This document shows, one piece after another, positions 46,103 to 55,265 of a DNA stretch of 64,000 nt. Under the pieces are notes generated by a model. It was not told the origin of the DNA. It made no database searches and saw only the letters and a program-made list of their open reading frames with translations. The position numbers and the translations under genes are program-made. Where the stretch lies: positions 3,209,001 to 3,273,000 of the forward strand of contig NZ_CP113524.1 of assembly GCF_026723765.1 (NCBI RefSeq), written 5' to 3'. Positions within the stretch are counted from its first letter, which is position 1; each line of letters starts with the position of its first letter. This DNA is from Lacrimispora xylanolytica (GTDB lineage: Bacteria; Bacillota; Clostridia; Lachnospirales; Lachnospiraceae).

Positions 46103-46130
46103 GAGTGGGGACGCATTTCCTTCCCCACTC
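46103..46130 (+). other. hairpin between livJ and livH
   Basis: Perfect arms GAGTGGGG (46103-46110) and CCCCACTC (46123-46130). No run of T follows, so it more likely protects the livJ mRNA end or weakly attenuates than terminates. Confidence 0.6.
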
Positions 46131-46189
46131 GTTCCATTTGTAACGGGTACCTTTTCCATATACTTCACAGATAGGAGGCTTTTCGCCAC

Positions 46190-47071
46190 ATGAGTCTTTC
46201 AACCTTTTTACAGCAGTGCCTGACCGGTATTTCCCTTGGCGGTGCATATGCTCTCATAGCCATTGGCTATACGCTGGTTTACGGAATCCTTCGCCTCATC
46301 AACTTCGCCCATGGCGATATTTTTATGATGGCAGGCTATTTCATGATATTTGCCATGGCAAGTTTTCCATGGTTCATTTCCATTCCACTGGTGCTCTTCA
46401 TCACCGTTGTTCTTGGTGTTTCCATTGAACGGGTCGCTTACCGCCCCCTTCGTTCCGCTCCAAGAATGTCTGTTATGATTTCAGCCATTGGTGTTTCCTA
46501 CCTCCTGCAAAATCTTGCTACATACTTATTTACTGCCCTTCCAAAGGGATATCCTGAACTTCCTGTCTTAAAGAAGATTTATCAGATCGGAGGTCTTTCT
46601 GCTTCCTTCGTTACCTTCTTAACACCGGTCCTTACTCTCATTATTGTGTATGTTCTTATGGTCCTGATCAACAAAACAAAGATCGGAATGGCAATGCGTG
46701 CTGTGGCAAAGGATTACGATACTGCCTCTTTAATGGGAATCAAGATTAATCGGATCATTACCTTTACCTTTGCAATCGGTTCTCTTTTAGCTGCTGTCGG
46801 CTCTATCCTCTATTTTACAGACCGTATGACCGTGTTCCCATTCTCCGGCTCCCTGCCGGGCTTAAAGTGCTTCGTAGCTGCGGTATTCGGAGGAATCGGC
46901 AGCATTCCAGGTGCCGTCATTGGAGGCTTTATCCTGGGACTTGGAGAAACTGCCCTGGTTGCAACCGGGTATTCTACCTTCAGCGATGCATTTACCTTTG
47001 TTCTGTTAATTGCCATTCTCCTGATCAAACCTACTGGCTTGTTCGGTGAGAAAACAACCGATAAAGTGTGA
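46190..47071 (+). CDS. livH: branched-chain amino acid ABC permease LivH
   Basis: 293 residues, about eight membrane segments. Family landmarks: CLTGISLGGAYALIAIGYTL, LRLINFAHGDIFMMAGYF, GMAMRAVAKDYDTASLMGI and FVAAVFGGIGSIPGAVIGGF. RBS AGGAGG upstream of ATG at 46190. LivM follows 10 bases later. Confidence 0.95.
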   Translation: MSLSTFLQQCLTGISLGGAYALIAIGYTLVYGILRLINFAHGDIFMMAGYFMIFAMASFPWFISIPLVLFITVVLGVSIERVAYRPLRSAPRMSVMISAIGVSYLLQNLATYLFTALPKGYPELPVLKKIYQIGGLSASFVTFLTPVLTLIIVYVLMVLINKTKIGMAMRAVAKDYDTASLMGIKINRIITFTFAIGSLLAAVGSILYFTDRMTVFPFSGSLPGLKCFVAAVFGGIGSIPGAVIGGFILGLGETALVATGYSTFSDAFTFVLLIAILLIKPTGLFGEKTTDKV

Positions 47072-47081
47072 GGTGTCTTTT

Positions 47082-48185
47082 ATGAAGAAAAAAGCAGTAT
47101 CCAAAAACAGACTCTATACTCTGATCGCCCTTTTATTTGTCATTGGAATCCTGGGTATTTTACAGGCTAACAGTGCTCAGTACAGCTATCAGATTTCCAT
47201 TCTGGAACGAAGTGCCATCTATGCGGTGGTCGCTGTTTCCATGAATTTACTCACCGGATTTACCGGACTCTTTTCCTTGGGCCAGGCCGGATTCATGGCA
47301 ATCGGTGCTTATACGGTTGCTATACTGACAATCCCAGTAGACAACCGTGCAAGCGTTTATTATGTAGACGGAATCGCACCAGCCATTGCAAATCTCCAGT
47401 GTCCCTTCTGGCTGGCACTCATTTTAGCAGGAGTTTTTTCTGCTGCCATTGCTGCCTTAATCGGGATTCCGGTACTTCGTTTAAAAAGTGATTATTTAGC
47501 CATTGCTACCCTTGGTTTTTCTGAGATCATCCGTGCGGTAATTTCTGCCCCACAGTTAAATAAAATCACCAATGGTTCTTATGGACTTAAGAATATCCCA
47601 GGCTTTCCAAACCTGTTTGTGGCCTTTGGCTTATGTGCCCTCTGCATCCTTCTTATGGTGCTTTTGATCAATTCCTCTTATGGCCGTGCATTTAAGGCTC
47701 TTCGTGAGGATGAGGTGGCCGCTCAGGCTATGGGACTTAATTTATTCCGTTACAAAGAGCTGGCTTTTGTAATTTCCTCCTTCTTTACAGGAGTTGGCGG
47801 AGGTCTTCTTGCTATATTCATGCGCTCCATTGATTCTAAGACCTTCTCCATTAACTTGACCTACGACATTCTTCTTATTGTCGTTCTTGGTGGAATCGGA
47901 AGTATTACAGGAAGCGTCATCGGCGCATTTTTAGTTACTGCTGGAAGAGAATGGCTTCGATTCTTTGACAATCCTCTTACCATTGGAGGCATTGACATTC
48001 CTCTGTTCCGTTCCGGCTTTCGTATGGTCATCTTCTCCATTCTTCTTATGGCAGTGGTGCTCTTCTACCGCCGTGGAATCATGGGAAGCAATGAGTTTTC
48101 ATGGGAAGGCCTTGGAAGGCTGATCCGCAGCATTCCAGACAGATTAAAGAAGAAAAATAAAACACATAAGGGGGAAAACATATAA
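47082..48185 (+). CDS. livM: branched-chain amino acid ABC permease LivM
   Basis: 367 residues. Family landmarks: NLLTGFTGLFSLGQAGFMAI, LRLKSDYLAIATLGFSEIIR, GRAFKALREDEVAAQAMGLN and VLGGIGSITGSVIGA. ATG at 47082 is chosen (AGGTG 8 bases upstream). Its stop overlaps the livG start (TAATG). Confidence 0.95.
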   Translation: MKKKAVSKNRLYTLIALLFVIGILGILQANSAQYSYQISILERSAIYAVVAVSMNLLTGFTGLFSLGQAGFMAIGAYTVAILTIPVDNRASVYYVDGIAPAIANLQCPFWLALILAGVFSAAIAALIGIPVLRLKSDYLAIATLGFSEIIRAVISAPQLNKITNGSYGLKNIPGFPNLFVAFGLCALCILLMVLLINSSYGRAFKALREDEVAAQAMGLNLFRYKELAFVISSFFTGVGGGLLAIFMRSIDSKTFSINLTYDILLIVVLGGIGSITGSVIGAFLVTAGREWLRFFDNPLTIGGIDIPLFRSGFRMVIFSILLMAVVLFYRRGIMGSNEFSWEGLGRLIRSIPDRLKKKNKTHKGENI

Positions 48186-49051
48186 TGTCAGCGGAAGCAA
48201 AAACTCCAGTCAATGTCCTCCATATGGAGGATGTTACCATGCAGTTTGGCGGCGTAGTAGCTGTCAACGGACTCACCCTTGATGTAAACCAGGGCGAAAT
48301 CGTGGCACTCATTGGTCCTAACGGTGCTGGAAAAACAACTGCCTTTAACTGTGTTACCGGTATTTATGAGCCTACCTTTGGTAAGGTTGATTTCATGGGA
48401 GAGACCATTCTCTCTAATACTCCCAAGGGAAAAGCGGCGAAAACATACTTGGGTGAAGTAACTCCCAGACCGATTACCGTGATCCGAAATACACCGGATA
48501 AGATTACCCAGAAGGGCATAGCCAGAACCTTTCAGAACATTCGTCTCTTTGGGCAGCTTACTGTATTCGACAATGTTCTTATTGCAAAGCATATGCGGGC
48601 CAGACAAAATGTGTTTTCCGCCACTCTTCGTTTAAACCACAAGGAGGAAGAGCGGATGCGGGCAGAGGCCACTGCTCTTTTGGAGGAGCAGAATCTTCTC
48701 CACTTAAAGGATGAGATTGCCTCTTCTCTCCCTTACGGTCTGCAAAGACGTCTGGAGATTGCAAGAGCTCTGGCTACCGAGCCAAAGTTTCTTCTCCTTG
48801 ATGAGCCTGCGGCTGGTATGAATCCACAGGAGACCCAGGAGCTTACGGATTTTATCAAGCAGATCCGGGACACCTATCATTTGACTGTATTTATGATTGA
48901 ACACCATATGGATCTGGTCATGCAGATCTCAGACCGAATCTATGTACTGGATTTTGGAAAACTGATTGCACAGGGAACACCGGATGAAATCCAGAACAAC
49001 GAACGGGTTATTGAAGCATATCTGGGGGTGAGTGACGATGCTGAAGATTGA
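48185..49051 (+). CDS. livG: branched-chain amino acid ABC ATPase LivG
   Basis: 288 residues. Walker A GPNGAGKTTAFNC, the LivG signature RTFQNIRLFGQLTVFDNVL, ABC signature LPYGLQRRLEIARAL, Walker B LLLDEPAAGMNP and H-loop MIEHHMDLVM. Overlaps livM by 1 base and livF by 14. Confidence 0.95.
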   Translation: MSAEAKTPVNVLHMEDVTMQFGGVVAVNGLTLDVNQGEIVALIGPNGAGKTTAFNCVTGIYEPTFGKVDFMGETILSNTPKGKAAKTYLGEVTPRPITVIRNTPDKITQKGIARTFQNIRLFGQLTVFDNVLIAKHMRARQNVFSATLRLNHKEEERMRAEATALLEEQNLLHLKDEIASSLPYGLQRRLEIARALATEPKFLLLDEPAAGMNPQETQELTDFIKQIRDTYHLTVFMIEHHMDLVMQISDRIYVLDFGKLIAQGTPDEIQNNERVIEAYLGVSDDAED

Positions 49052-49748
49052 GAATTTAAAAGTGAACTACGGGGGCATTGAAGCCGTAAAGGGCATTTCC
49101 TTTGAAGTGCCGGATAAAAGCATTGTAACCCTGATCGGTGCCAACGGCGCCGGAAAGAGTACCACGCTCCGCTCCATTGTAGGCCTTGTAAAGCCTTCTG
49201 CCGGAAGCAGCATTACTCTCGATGGAGAAGAGCTCATCGGACTTGATACTACACAGGTCGTATCCAAGGGCATTGCTCTAGTGCCGGAAGGCCGTCATGT
49301 GTTTCCCGATATGACCGTACTTGAAAACATTAAGATCGGGGCTTATTTAAGAAACGACAGTCTGGAAGACGATATCAACTGGGTCTACAGCCTGTTTCCA
49401 AGGTTAAAGGAACGAAGCTGGCAGCTCTCCGGAACCTTATCCGGCGGTGAGCAGCAGATGCTTGCAGTCGCAAGAGCCTTAATGAGCCACCCCAGAATCC
49501 TCATGATGGATGAACCTTCCCTTGGATTGGCACCTCTTATCGTTAAGGACTTGTTCTCCATTATCAAGGAAATCAATAAAAAGGGCGTGACCGTACTTTT
49601 AATCGAACAGAATGCCAATATGGCCCTTCACACGGCTGATATCGGATATGTACTGGAAACCGGAAGAATCACCTTATCCGGTGCGGGTAAAGAGCTTCTG
49701 GCTGACGAATCCGTGAAAGCAGCTTACCTTGGTAAAAAGAAACATTAA
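49038..49748 (+). CDS. livF: branched-chain amino acid ABC ATPase LivF
   Basis: 236 residues. Walker A GANGAGKSTTLRSIVG, GIALVPEGRHVFPDMTVLEN, signature LSGGEQQMLAVARAL and Walker B MMDEPSLGLAP. ATG at 49038 within the livG end, with GGGGG upstream; a GTG at 49032 is less likely. Strong terminator follows. Confidence 0.95.
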   Translation: MLKIENLKVNYGGIEAVKGISFEVPDKSIVTLIGANGAGKSTTLRSIVGLVKPSAGSSITLDGEELIGLDTTQVVSKGIALVPEGRHVFPDMTVLENIKIGAYLRNDSLEDDINWVYSLFPRLKERSWQLSGTLSGGEQQMLAVARALMSHPRILMMDEPSLGLAPLIVKDLFSIIKEINKKGVTVLLIEQNANMALHTADIGYVLETGRITLSGAGKELLADESVKAAYLGKKKH

Positions 49749-49754
49749 TCATAA

Positions 49755-49807
49755 GGAGCCATTGCTCATAAGTGAAAGACCGCTTATGGAGCAATGGCTT
49801 CTTTTTT
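49755..49807 (+). terminator. liv operon terminator
   Basis: Long stem with arms AGCCATTGCTC and AGCAATGGCT plus ATAAG/CTTAT, followed by TTCTTTTTT. Confidence 0.88.
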
Positions 49808-50087
49808 CTGATTCCAGCTCTCATTTTTCTCACAAAGTTTCTCTTCTAATCGTCAAAATTCCTGATTTATTTAACTAATATTGTGTTTTTTAACAACATG
49901 TTTGCAAATATAACTATATCATTAATAATTCTTAATATTAATAGCATTTTATTAACTATTGCAATATAAATTCGATAATAATTTCAAGTAATAAATTAAT
50001 TTAAGGAGGTGATTCCCATGTGAATTTAAATTAGTCATTGAAAGCAATATCAGTTTATTACAAAAGAAAAAGTAAAGGGGAAAATGA
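49808..50087 (+). other. long AT-rich leader region of the M6 protease gene
   Basis: About 280 bases without a normal gene. It contains a possible promoter (TTAACT...TAATAA near 49955-49985) and the perfect Shine-Dalgarno with a start-stop pair at 50002-50023. Confidence 0.5.
50002..50023 (+). promoter_or_regulatory. perfect Shine-Dalgarno followed by an ATG-TGA start-stop
   Basis: TAAGGAGGTGA (50002-50012) matches the full anti-Shine-Dalgarno; five bases later come ATG (50018-50020) and TGA (50021-50023). It lies 65 bases upstream of the protease start codon, in the likely leader. Confidence 0.65.
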
Positions 50088-52166
50088 ATGAGTAAAATGA
50101 TTAAGCTATTGGCAACTGGATTAGCTGTAGTATCCATGTCTTCCATGACGAACTACGCTGTTTTAGCTGCTCCTTACAACAACAAAGAGTTTGAATTAGC
50201 ACAGCCTGATGGAACCAGGGTTTCCGTATCCATTACAGGCGATGAGTATTATCAGCATATTGAAAGTCCGGACGGATATACGCTGATCCGTGATGAAAAC
50301 GGCTGGATCTGTTATGCAGAATTAAACGCTGACCAGACAGAGTATGTGTCTACGGGAACGGTTTACAACACAAGCAGTGAACGAAGATCCACTGACGAGC
50401 CTCAGCGGGGCGGTGGCGGCCTTCAGAAGCATTTAAAGATCAAGAGCGATGCAATCAGGGAACAGGCGGATGAAGTGAGGAACAGGCTTCATGGAAATGA
50501 TTTTAAAAATACCCCAAAATCAGAAAACAGTTTTGAAAATTCACTGCTGGATTCCAAGGTAGCCGCATCTGGTGATGTAAAGGGATTGACGATCCTGGTT
50601 GATTTCCCAGATAAAAAAAGCGATATTTCCCAATCCGAAATAGAACGCTTCTTCAACGAAACCGGGTACCGGGGCTTTAACAACAATGGGTCTGTGAGGG
50701 ATTATTATTATGATGTCTCAGGCGGCAGAGTCACCTATACCAATAATTTAATTGGTTTCTATACCGCAAAGCATCCGAAAACATATTATGATGACATTTA
50801 TGAGCAGACAGGCTCCTACGCAAAATCCAATGAGTTTGCAGAAGAAGTATTTCAGTGGCTGAAAAGCTCTGGATATAATCTTTCCTCTTTAACCACAGAT
50901 TCTAAAGGATACTTAAAAGCTGTGAACATTCTTTATGCCGGAACTCCGGATGCAGGCTGGGCAAAGGGATTGTGGCCTCATCAAGCCTGGTATCCAAAGT
51001 CAGATTATATCAATGGAGCAAGAATCCAGAAATATGAGATGACTAACATCGGACGGGATTTGTCTCTTTATACCATCTGCCATGAAAGCGGTCATATGAT
51101 CTACGGATACCCGGATCTTTATGATTACGATGGTGATTCCCAGGGCACTGGTATGTACAGCTTAATGAGTACCGTGGCAAATGACAAAAATCCGGTTCCA
51201 CCGGATCCATATTGCAGAAATGTGATATCTCGCTGGAATCTTCCCATAAATATGAATGAATACAATGCCGGAACCAAGTTTGCCGCAGTTGCTGACGGCA
51301 ACGGTAATTCCTATACCTACAAATGGTCAGGCAATCAGTCAAACGAGTATTTCCTCATTGAGAACCTTCAGAAAACCGGCAGATATGCTGACCTTCCTGA
51401 TGCAGGACTTGCCATCTGGCATATTGATGAAAAAGGAAATAACTCCAGAAATGAAATGACACCGAGTAACCATTACTTAGTTTCTCTGGAACAGGCCGAT
51501 GGAAATTATGATATGGAGAGAAATAGGAACGGCGGAAACAGGGGAGACTTATTCCGGAAAGGATACAAGGATTCCTTTACCAGCAGCACCACTCCAAATT
51601 CCAAATGGTGGAATCAGTCAGCCTCTGGTCTTGAAATATCCCAGATCAGCAACGCAGGCTCTGAGATGACCTTTGTTCAGGCCTCCAACGGCCAGAACCC
51701 AAATCCTGACCCCGACCCAGATCCTACCCCACAGCAAAAGAACATCGCAGGACTGGCAACTCCTACAGCCTCTTATGTTTCTGATTGGGAAAGCATCCTT
51801 GCATTAAATGATGGAATCGACCCTACCAGCTCAAATGACAGAAGCGGCGCTGTTTACGGCAACTGGCCGGAGACCGGTTCTCAATGGGTACAGTATACAT
51901 TTAATGAGACTCACACCATCACAGGCAGTGATATTTATTGGTTTAAAGATGGTCAGGGAATTGATGTGCCCGCATCTTACCGTATGTATTACTGGGATGG
52001 AAGTGCATGGCAGGATATAAAGAATCCAAAAGGCCTTGGTACAAAGACCAATCAATATAACACCACGACCTTTACACCAGTCACAACCTATGCAATCTCC
52101 ATTGTTATGGAATCAAAAGGAACCAGCTCTACCGGTATCCTTGAATGGAAGGTATACGGAAACTAA
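50088..52166 (+). CDS. secreted M6-family metalloprotease
   Basis: 692 residues. Signal peptide at residues 1-28 (cleavage near VLAAP). A propeptide-like part (about 30-165), then the M6 (immune inhibitor A-like) domain with VRDYYYDVSGG and the zinc site HESGHMIYGYPDLYD (HExxHxxxGxxD) near residue 333. An Asp/Pro linker (NPDPDPDPTP near 540) leads to a C-terminal beta-sandwich of F5/8-discoidin-like type (ALNDGIDP, WVQYTFNETHTITGSDIYWF) that may bind sugars. ATG at 50088 has AAAGGGG. It would degrade proteins outside the cell. Confidence 0.92.
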   Translation: MSKMIKLLATGLAVVSMSSMTNYAVLAAPYNNKEFELAQPDGTRVSVSITGDEYYQHIESPDGYTLIRDENGWICYAELNADQTEYVSTGTVYNTSSERRSTDEPQRGGGGLQKHLKIKSDAIREQADEVRNRLHGNDFKNTPKSENSFENSLLDSKVAASGDVKGLTILVDFPDKKSDISQSEIERFFNETGYRGFNNNGSVRDYYYDVSGGRVTYTNNLIGFYTAKHPKTYYDDIYEQTGSYAKSNEFAEEVFQWLKSSGYNLSSLTTDSKGYLKAVNILYAGTPDAGWAKGLWPHQAWYPKSDYINGARIQKYEMTNIGRDLSLYTICHESGHMIYGYPDLYDYDGDSQGTGMYSLMSTVANDKNPVPPDPYCRNVISRWNLPINMNEYNAGTKFAAVADGNGNSYTYKWSGNQSNEYFLIENLQKTGRYADLPDAGLAIWHIDEKGNNSRNEMTPSNHYLVSLEQADGNYDMERNRNGGNRGDLFRKGYKDSFTSSTTPNSKWWNQSASGLEISQISNAGSEMTFVQASNGQNPNPDPDPDPTPQQKNIAGLATPTASYVSDWESILALNDGIDPTSSNDRSGAVYGNWPETGSQWVQYTFNETHTITGSDIYWFKDGQGIDVPASYRMYYWDGSAWQDIKNPKGLGTKTNQYNTTTFTPVTTYAISIVMESKGTSSTGILEWKVYGN

Positions 52167-52196
52167 AAAAAATTTATTCTAAATTCATACACCAAA

Positions 52197-52256
52197 AAGG
52201 AACTGTGACCACAAAGCCCTTATATATGGCTAAATGGTTACAGTTCCTTTTCTTTT
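52197..52256. terminator. bidirectional terminator between the protease and NlpC/P60 genes
   Basis: Arms AAGGAACTGT (52197-52206) and ACAGTTCCTT (52240-52249), tails TTCTTTT on plus and UUUUUGGUG on minus. Ends both converging genes. Confidence 0.85.
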
Positions 52257-52294
52257 ACATGTGCGGTCGTATATCGATTTTTTAACAGGTTTCA

Positions 52295-53338
52295 CTATTG
52301 GATCACCCGGCGTATGGTAACCGGTTTCCTGTAATTCCACGAGGAAATTTTAATCCCGCTTCTTCGGTTTGCTGCATGAACGATCTGGCCTTTTCCGATG
52401 TACATAGCCACATGGTCGATCTGGCTTCCACTGGAATAGAACAACAAGTCCCCCGGCTCCATGTTGGAGGCTGGAATTGCCTCTCCCTCTGCCGCCTGTT
52501 GCCTTGAAGTTCTGTCAAGCTGTACTCCTGCCGCATGCTCCATAACATACTGGACAAAACCAGAACAGTCTGCACCGGTATTTGGATCGGTGCCTCCCCA
52601 CCTATAAGGCTTTCCAACGAAATTAACCGCATAATTTACAACCTGGGTACGCATGTCACTGTTTTTCTCTGCTTCCGGTATGGTGTAAGCTATGGTGGCA
52701 AATTCCGGCACATAGGCATAGGCAGCCTGGCCCTTATATTCTATCTTGGCCCAGCCATCACTTCCAGAAAGGAACCGATAGGTTTCTCCCTCATGGATTC
52801 TTCCTAAAATCTGGGCATCGGTACTTGGCTGGTTCCTGACACGAAGGGTATCGGTGTTAACACGAAGCATCAGCTTCATATCGTAATAAGCGATGGCCCT
52901 TGCTTCTTTTCCAGTCACCAGATACTGTCCATACACATAACCAGTGATTTGTCCTGATTTTATCTTATACCAGCCATTTTCCTCCGACAGCACGCTGGCT
53001 CCGGAATGGCTTTTTAATTTTCCTACGATTTCCGCATCATTCTTTGGTTCTTTTCTGATATTTAAGGAATCCTCTACGACTGCCACTCCAAGATTACTGA
53101 ATATGGTCTGAAAGGTTCCTATTCTCATTTTTTCCTGCGTAAGACCGGCCGATTTTTCTTCTGACTTCTGTTTTTCGCTTTTCTGGTACTTGTCCATATA
53201 GACATCGATTCCAGCTACCGGAGTACCGGTAGTCACAGTCGTCTTGGTTCCTGCGGCCTGCACATCTGCTGTTGCAATCCATACGGCACTGCCGCATGCG
53301 ATTGCGAAGCCCAGCATTTTCCATGCTTTGTCAGTCAT
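52295..53338 (-). CDS. NlpC/P60 peptidoglycan endopeptidase with two SH3b domains
   Basis: 347 residues. Signal-like segment (about 5-30, LGFAIACGSAVWIATADVQA), two bacterial SH3 domains (about 85-150, SLNIRKEPKNDAEIVGKL; and 162-225, TLRVRNQPSTDAQILGRI), then NlpC/P60 with catalytic Cys in GADCSGFVQYVM and His in IDHVAMYIG. It cleaves peptide stems of peptidoglycan outside the cell. ATG at 53338 is set by AAGGAA 7 bases upstream; ATG at 53365 is an alternative. May be read from the ribF operon, 57 bases upstream. Confidence 0.92.
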   Translation of the reverse strand: MTDKAWKMLGFAIACGSAVWIATADVQAAGTKTTVTTGTPVAGIDVYMDKYQKSEKQKSEEKSAGLTQEKMRIGTFQTIFSNLGVAVVEDSLNIRKEPKNDAEIVGKLKSHSGASVLSEENGWYKIKSGQITGYVYGQYLVTGKEARAIAYYDMKLMLRVNTDTLRVRNQPSTDAQILGRIHEGETYRFLSGSDGWAKIEYKGQAAYAYVPEFATIAYTIPEAEKNSDMRTQVVNYAVNFVGKPYRWGGTDPNTGADCSGFVQYVMEHAAGVQLDRTSRQQAAEGEAIPASNMEPGDLLFYSSGSQIDHVAMYIGKGQIVHAANRRSGIKISSWNYRKPVTIRRVIQ

Positions 53339-53395
53339 ATGCACGTTCCTTCGCAAGTTATTCATTTTTAACCAGGCGGTGTGGCCGCCTTTCTT

Positions 53396-54349
53396 TTACA
53401 ACTGGATATTCAGTTCCTCAGAACGGCTCTTTAAATACTCCATTCCATAGTCCCTGTCTTTTTCTATCTGCACTTTTAACTGCTCCAATCCGTCAAATTT
53501 CCGTTCAGGGCGGACGAAGTGCAATAGCTGTACTTCTATAGTCTTTCCATAAATATCCCTATTTATACCATAAATGTAAGTTTCTGCTCCTACGGGGGAT
53601 CCACCTTCCACGGTGGGCTTCTTTCCGATGTTGGTAATCCCTCCATAATAGCAGCCTTCTATATAGACTCTGGATACATAAACGCCAAAGGTCGGCAGAT
53701 GTTTTTCCGGCTCCGGTACAATATTCGCAGTAGGAAAGCCTAAGACCGGGCCTCCCAGATGATTGCCATGAACTACGTTTCCATGAATGGAATAAGGCTC
53801 ACCTAAGAGCTCATTGGCCTTTTCCATATTTCCGGCATCCAGCAGCTCTCTGATGTATGTACTGCTGATATCACGGTGATCATCCTTTTCTTTTTGAATG
53901 ACAATTAATTCGTAACCATACCGGTCCTTCCACTGATTTAGGCTGTCCGCATTTCCTGCTCCCAGATAGCCAAAGGTGCAGTCCGTGCCGACTACTATGG
54001 TCTTTGCATTCATCTGACCTACCAGTATTTCCTTTACAAATTCCTCCGGGTCCATATGGGCGGTTTCCATGGTAAAGGGGTATTCTACCAGATAGTCGAT
54101 GCCGATTCGCTCCAGATTGTTTTTTCTCTCCAGATTCGTAGTAATGACCCGCTGCGTGCTTTCTGAATCCAGGATACTTGGTGACATGTCAAAGGTAAAA
54201 ACGGCAATCTGATATCCTTTTTCCTTTTTTACTTCTGCCATCTCCCGAAGAAGCTTCTGGTGGCCCCTGTGGCGTCCGTCAAACTTTCCAAGTGTGACCA
54301 CCGATGGTTCTTCGATCTGAAATTTCCTGGTTCCGGTTATATACTCCAT
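53396..54349 (-). CDS. ribF: bifunctional riboflavin kinase / FAD synthetase
   Basis: 317 residues. N-terminal FMN adenylyltransferase: VTLGKFDGRHRGHQKLL (GxFDGxHxGH), VGTDCTFGYLGAGN and ISSTYIRELL. C-terminal riboflavin kinase: GNVVHGNHLGGPVLGFPTAN and GGITNIGKKPTV. Makes FMN and FAD. Last housekeeping gene of the rimP-infB operon, 2 bases after truB. Confidence 0.95.
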   Translation of the reverse strand: MEYITGTRKFQIEEPSVVTLGKFDGRHRGHQKLLREMAEVKKEKGYQIAVFTFDMSPSILDSESTQRVITTNLERKNNLERIGIDYLVEYPFTMETAHMDPEEFVKEILVGQMNAKTIVVGTDCTFGYLGAGNADSLNQWKDRYGYELIVIQKEKDDHRDISSTYIRELLDAGNMEKANELLGEPYSIHGNVVHGNHLGGPVLGFPTANIVPEPEKHLPTFGVYVSRVYIEGCYYGGITNIGKKPTVEGGSPVGAETYIYGINRDIYGKTIEVQLLHFVRPERKFDGLEQLKVQIEKDRDYGMEYLKSRSEELNIQL

Positions 54350-54351
54350 CT

Positions 54352-55254
54352 TTATTTTCCTCCCAGAAATACCTTTTGGGGCTTAAGCAAGTTCCTTTCT
54401 CTGTCAGGCTCATAAACTCCAATAAAATGATTCTCACTGTCATAAACTCTCACCGGTCCGTCCACCGTTACAGAGCTTTCCATCCCTTGATTTCTTAAAA
54501 ATGGGTTCCCATTATGAACCAGCTTATCAAATTCCGGTTTCATGACAATGGCGGGATAATTCTCAAATACCTTGTCCACAGCAAGGATACGTTCTCCCAA
54601 AGTTCCTTCGTCTCTAAGCGCTTCAATCTGGGACAGAGTAAGGCTCTCCTCCAGACAAAATCCTGAGACCTGGGTACGGGTCAATGACTCCATACAGCCG
54701 CCGCAGCCCAGCTTTCTTCCAATATCATAGCAAAGGGTCCGGATATAAGTTCCCTTGGAGCAGGTCACTGTCATAGTGACTCTGGGAAGCTCTATTTTAT
54801 CCACCCGGATTTCCAGTATCTCTACGGGCCTTGCCTTCCGCTCCACTTCTTTTCCTGCTCTGGCAAGCTCATAAAGCTTCTTGCCGTCTACTTTCAGGGC
54901 AGAATACATGGGGGGAATCTGGTCATAATGCCCCAGAAAGCTTAATACCGCCTCACGGATTTCCTCTTCCTCTCTATGAACCGGATATTCAGCAAGAACC
55001 GTCCCTGTCACATCCTGAGTGTCAGTTTCTTTTCCAAGAAGTAGGACTGCTTCATATGTTTTCGTCTTATCCGTCAGCATATCACAGAGCTTGGTCGCCT
55101 TACCAAGACAGACAGGAAGCACTCCTTCTGCCATGGGATCTAAGGTACCGGTATGTCCTATCTTTTTCTGCTTTAAAATACCTCTCATTTTCGCCACGAC
55201 GTCATGAGAGGTAAATCCTTTTTCTTTATACACATTGATGATGCCGTCTGCCAT
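54352..55254 (-). CDS. truB: tRNA pseudouridine-55 synthase
   Basis: 300 residues. GIINVYKEKGFTSHDVVAKM, catalytic Asp in HTGTLDPMAEGVLPVCLGKAT, and YIRTLCYDIG. Forms pseudouridine 55 in the T loop of tRNA. ATG at 55254 with AGGAG upstream, 11 bases after nrnA. Confidence 0.96.
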   Translation of the reverse strand: MADGIINVYKEKGFTSHDVVAKMRGILKQKKIGHTGTLDPMAEGVLPVCLGKATKLCDMLTDKTKTYEAVLLLGKETDTQDVTGTVLAEYPVHREEEEIREAVLSFLGHYDQIPPMYSALKVDGKKLYELARAGKEVERKARPVEILEIRVDKIELPRVTMTVTCSKGTYIRTLCYDIGRKLGCGGCMESLTRTQVSGFCLEESLTLSQIEALRDEGTLGERILAVDKVFENYPAIVMKPEFDKLVHNGNPFLRNQGMESSVTVDGPVRVYDSENHFIGVYEPDRERNLLKPQKVFLGGK

Positions 55255-55265
55255 CGTCCGTTCTC

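Noticed and set aside
53365-53396. Terminator between ribF and the NlpC/P60 gene
   Set aside because: The stem AGGCGG/CCGCCT has its T-rich tail on the plus strand, while both genes run on the minus strand, so it would not end ribF transcription.
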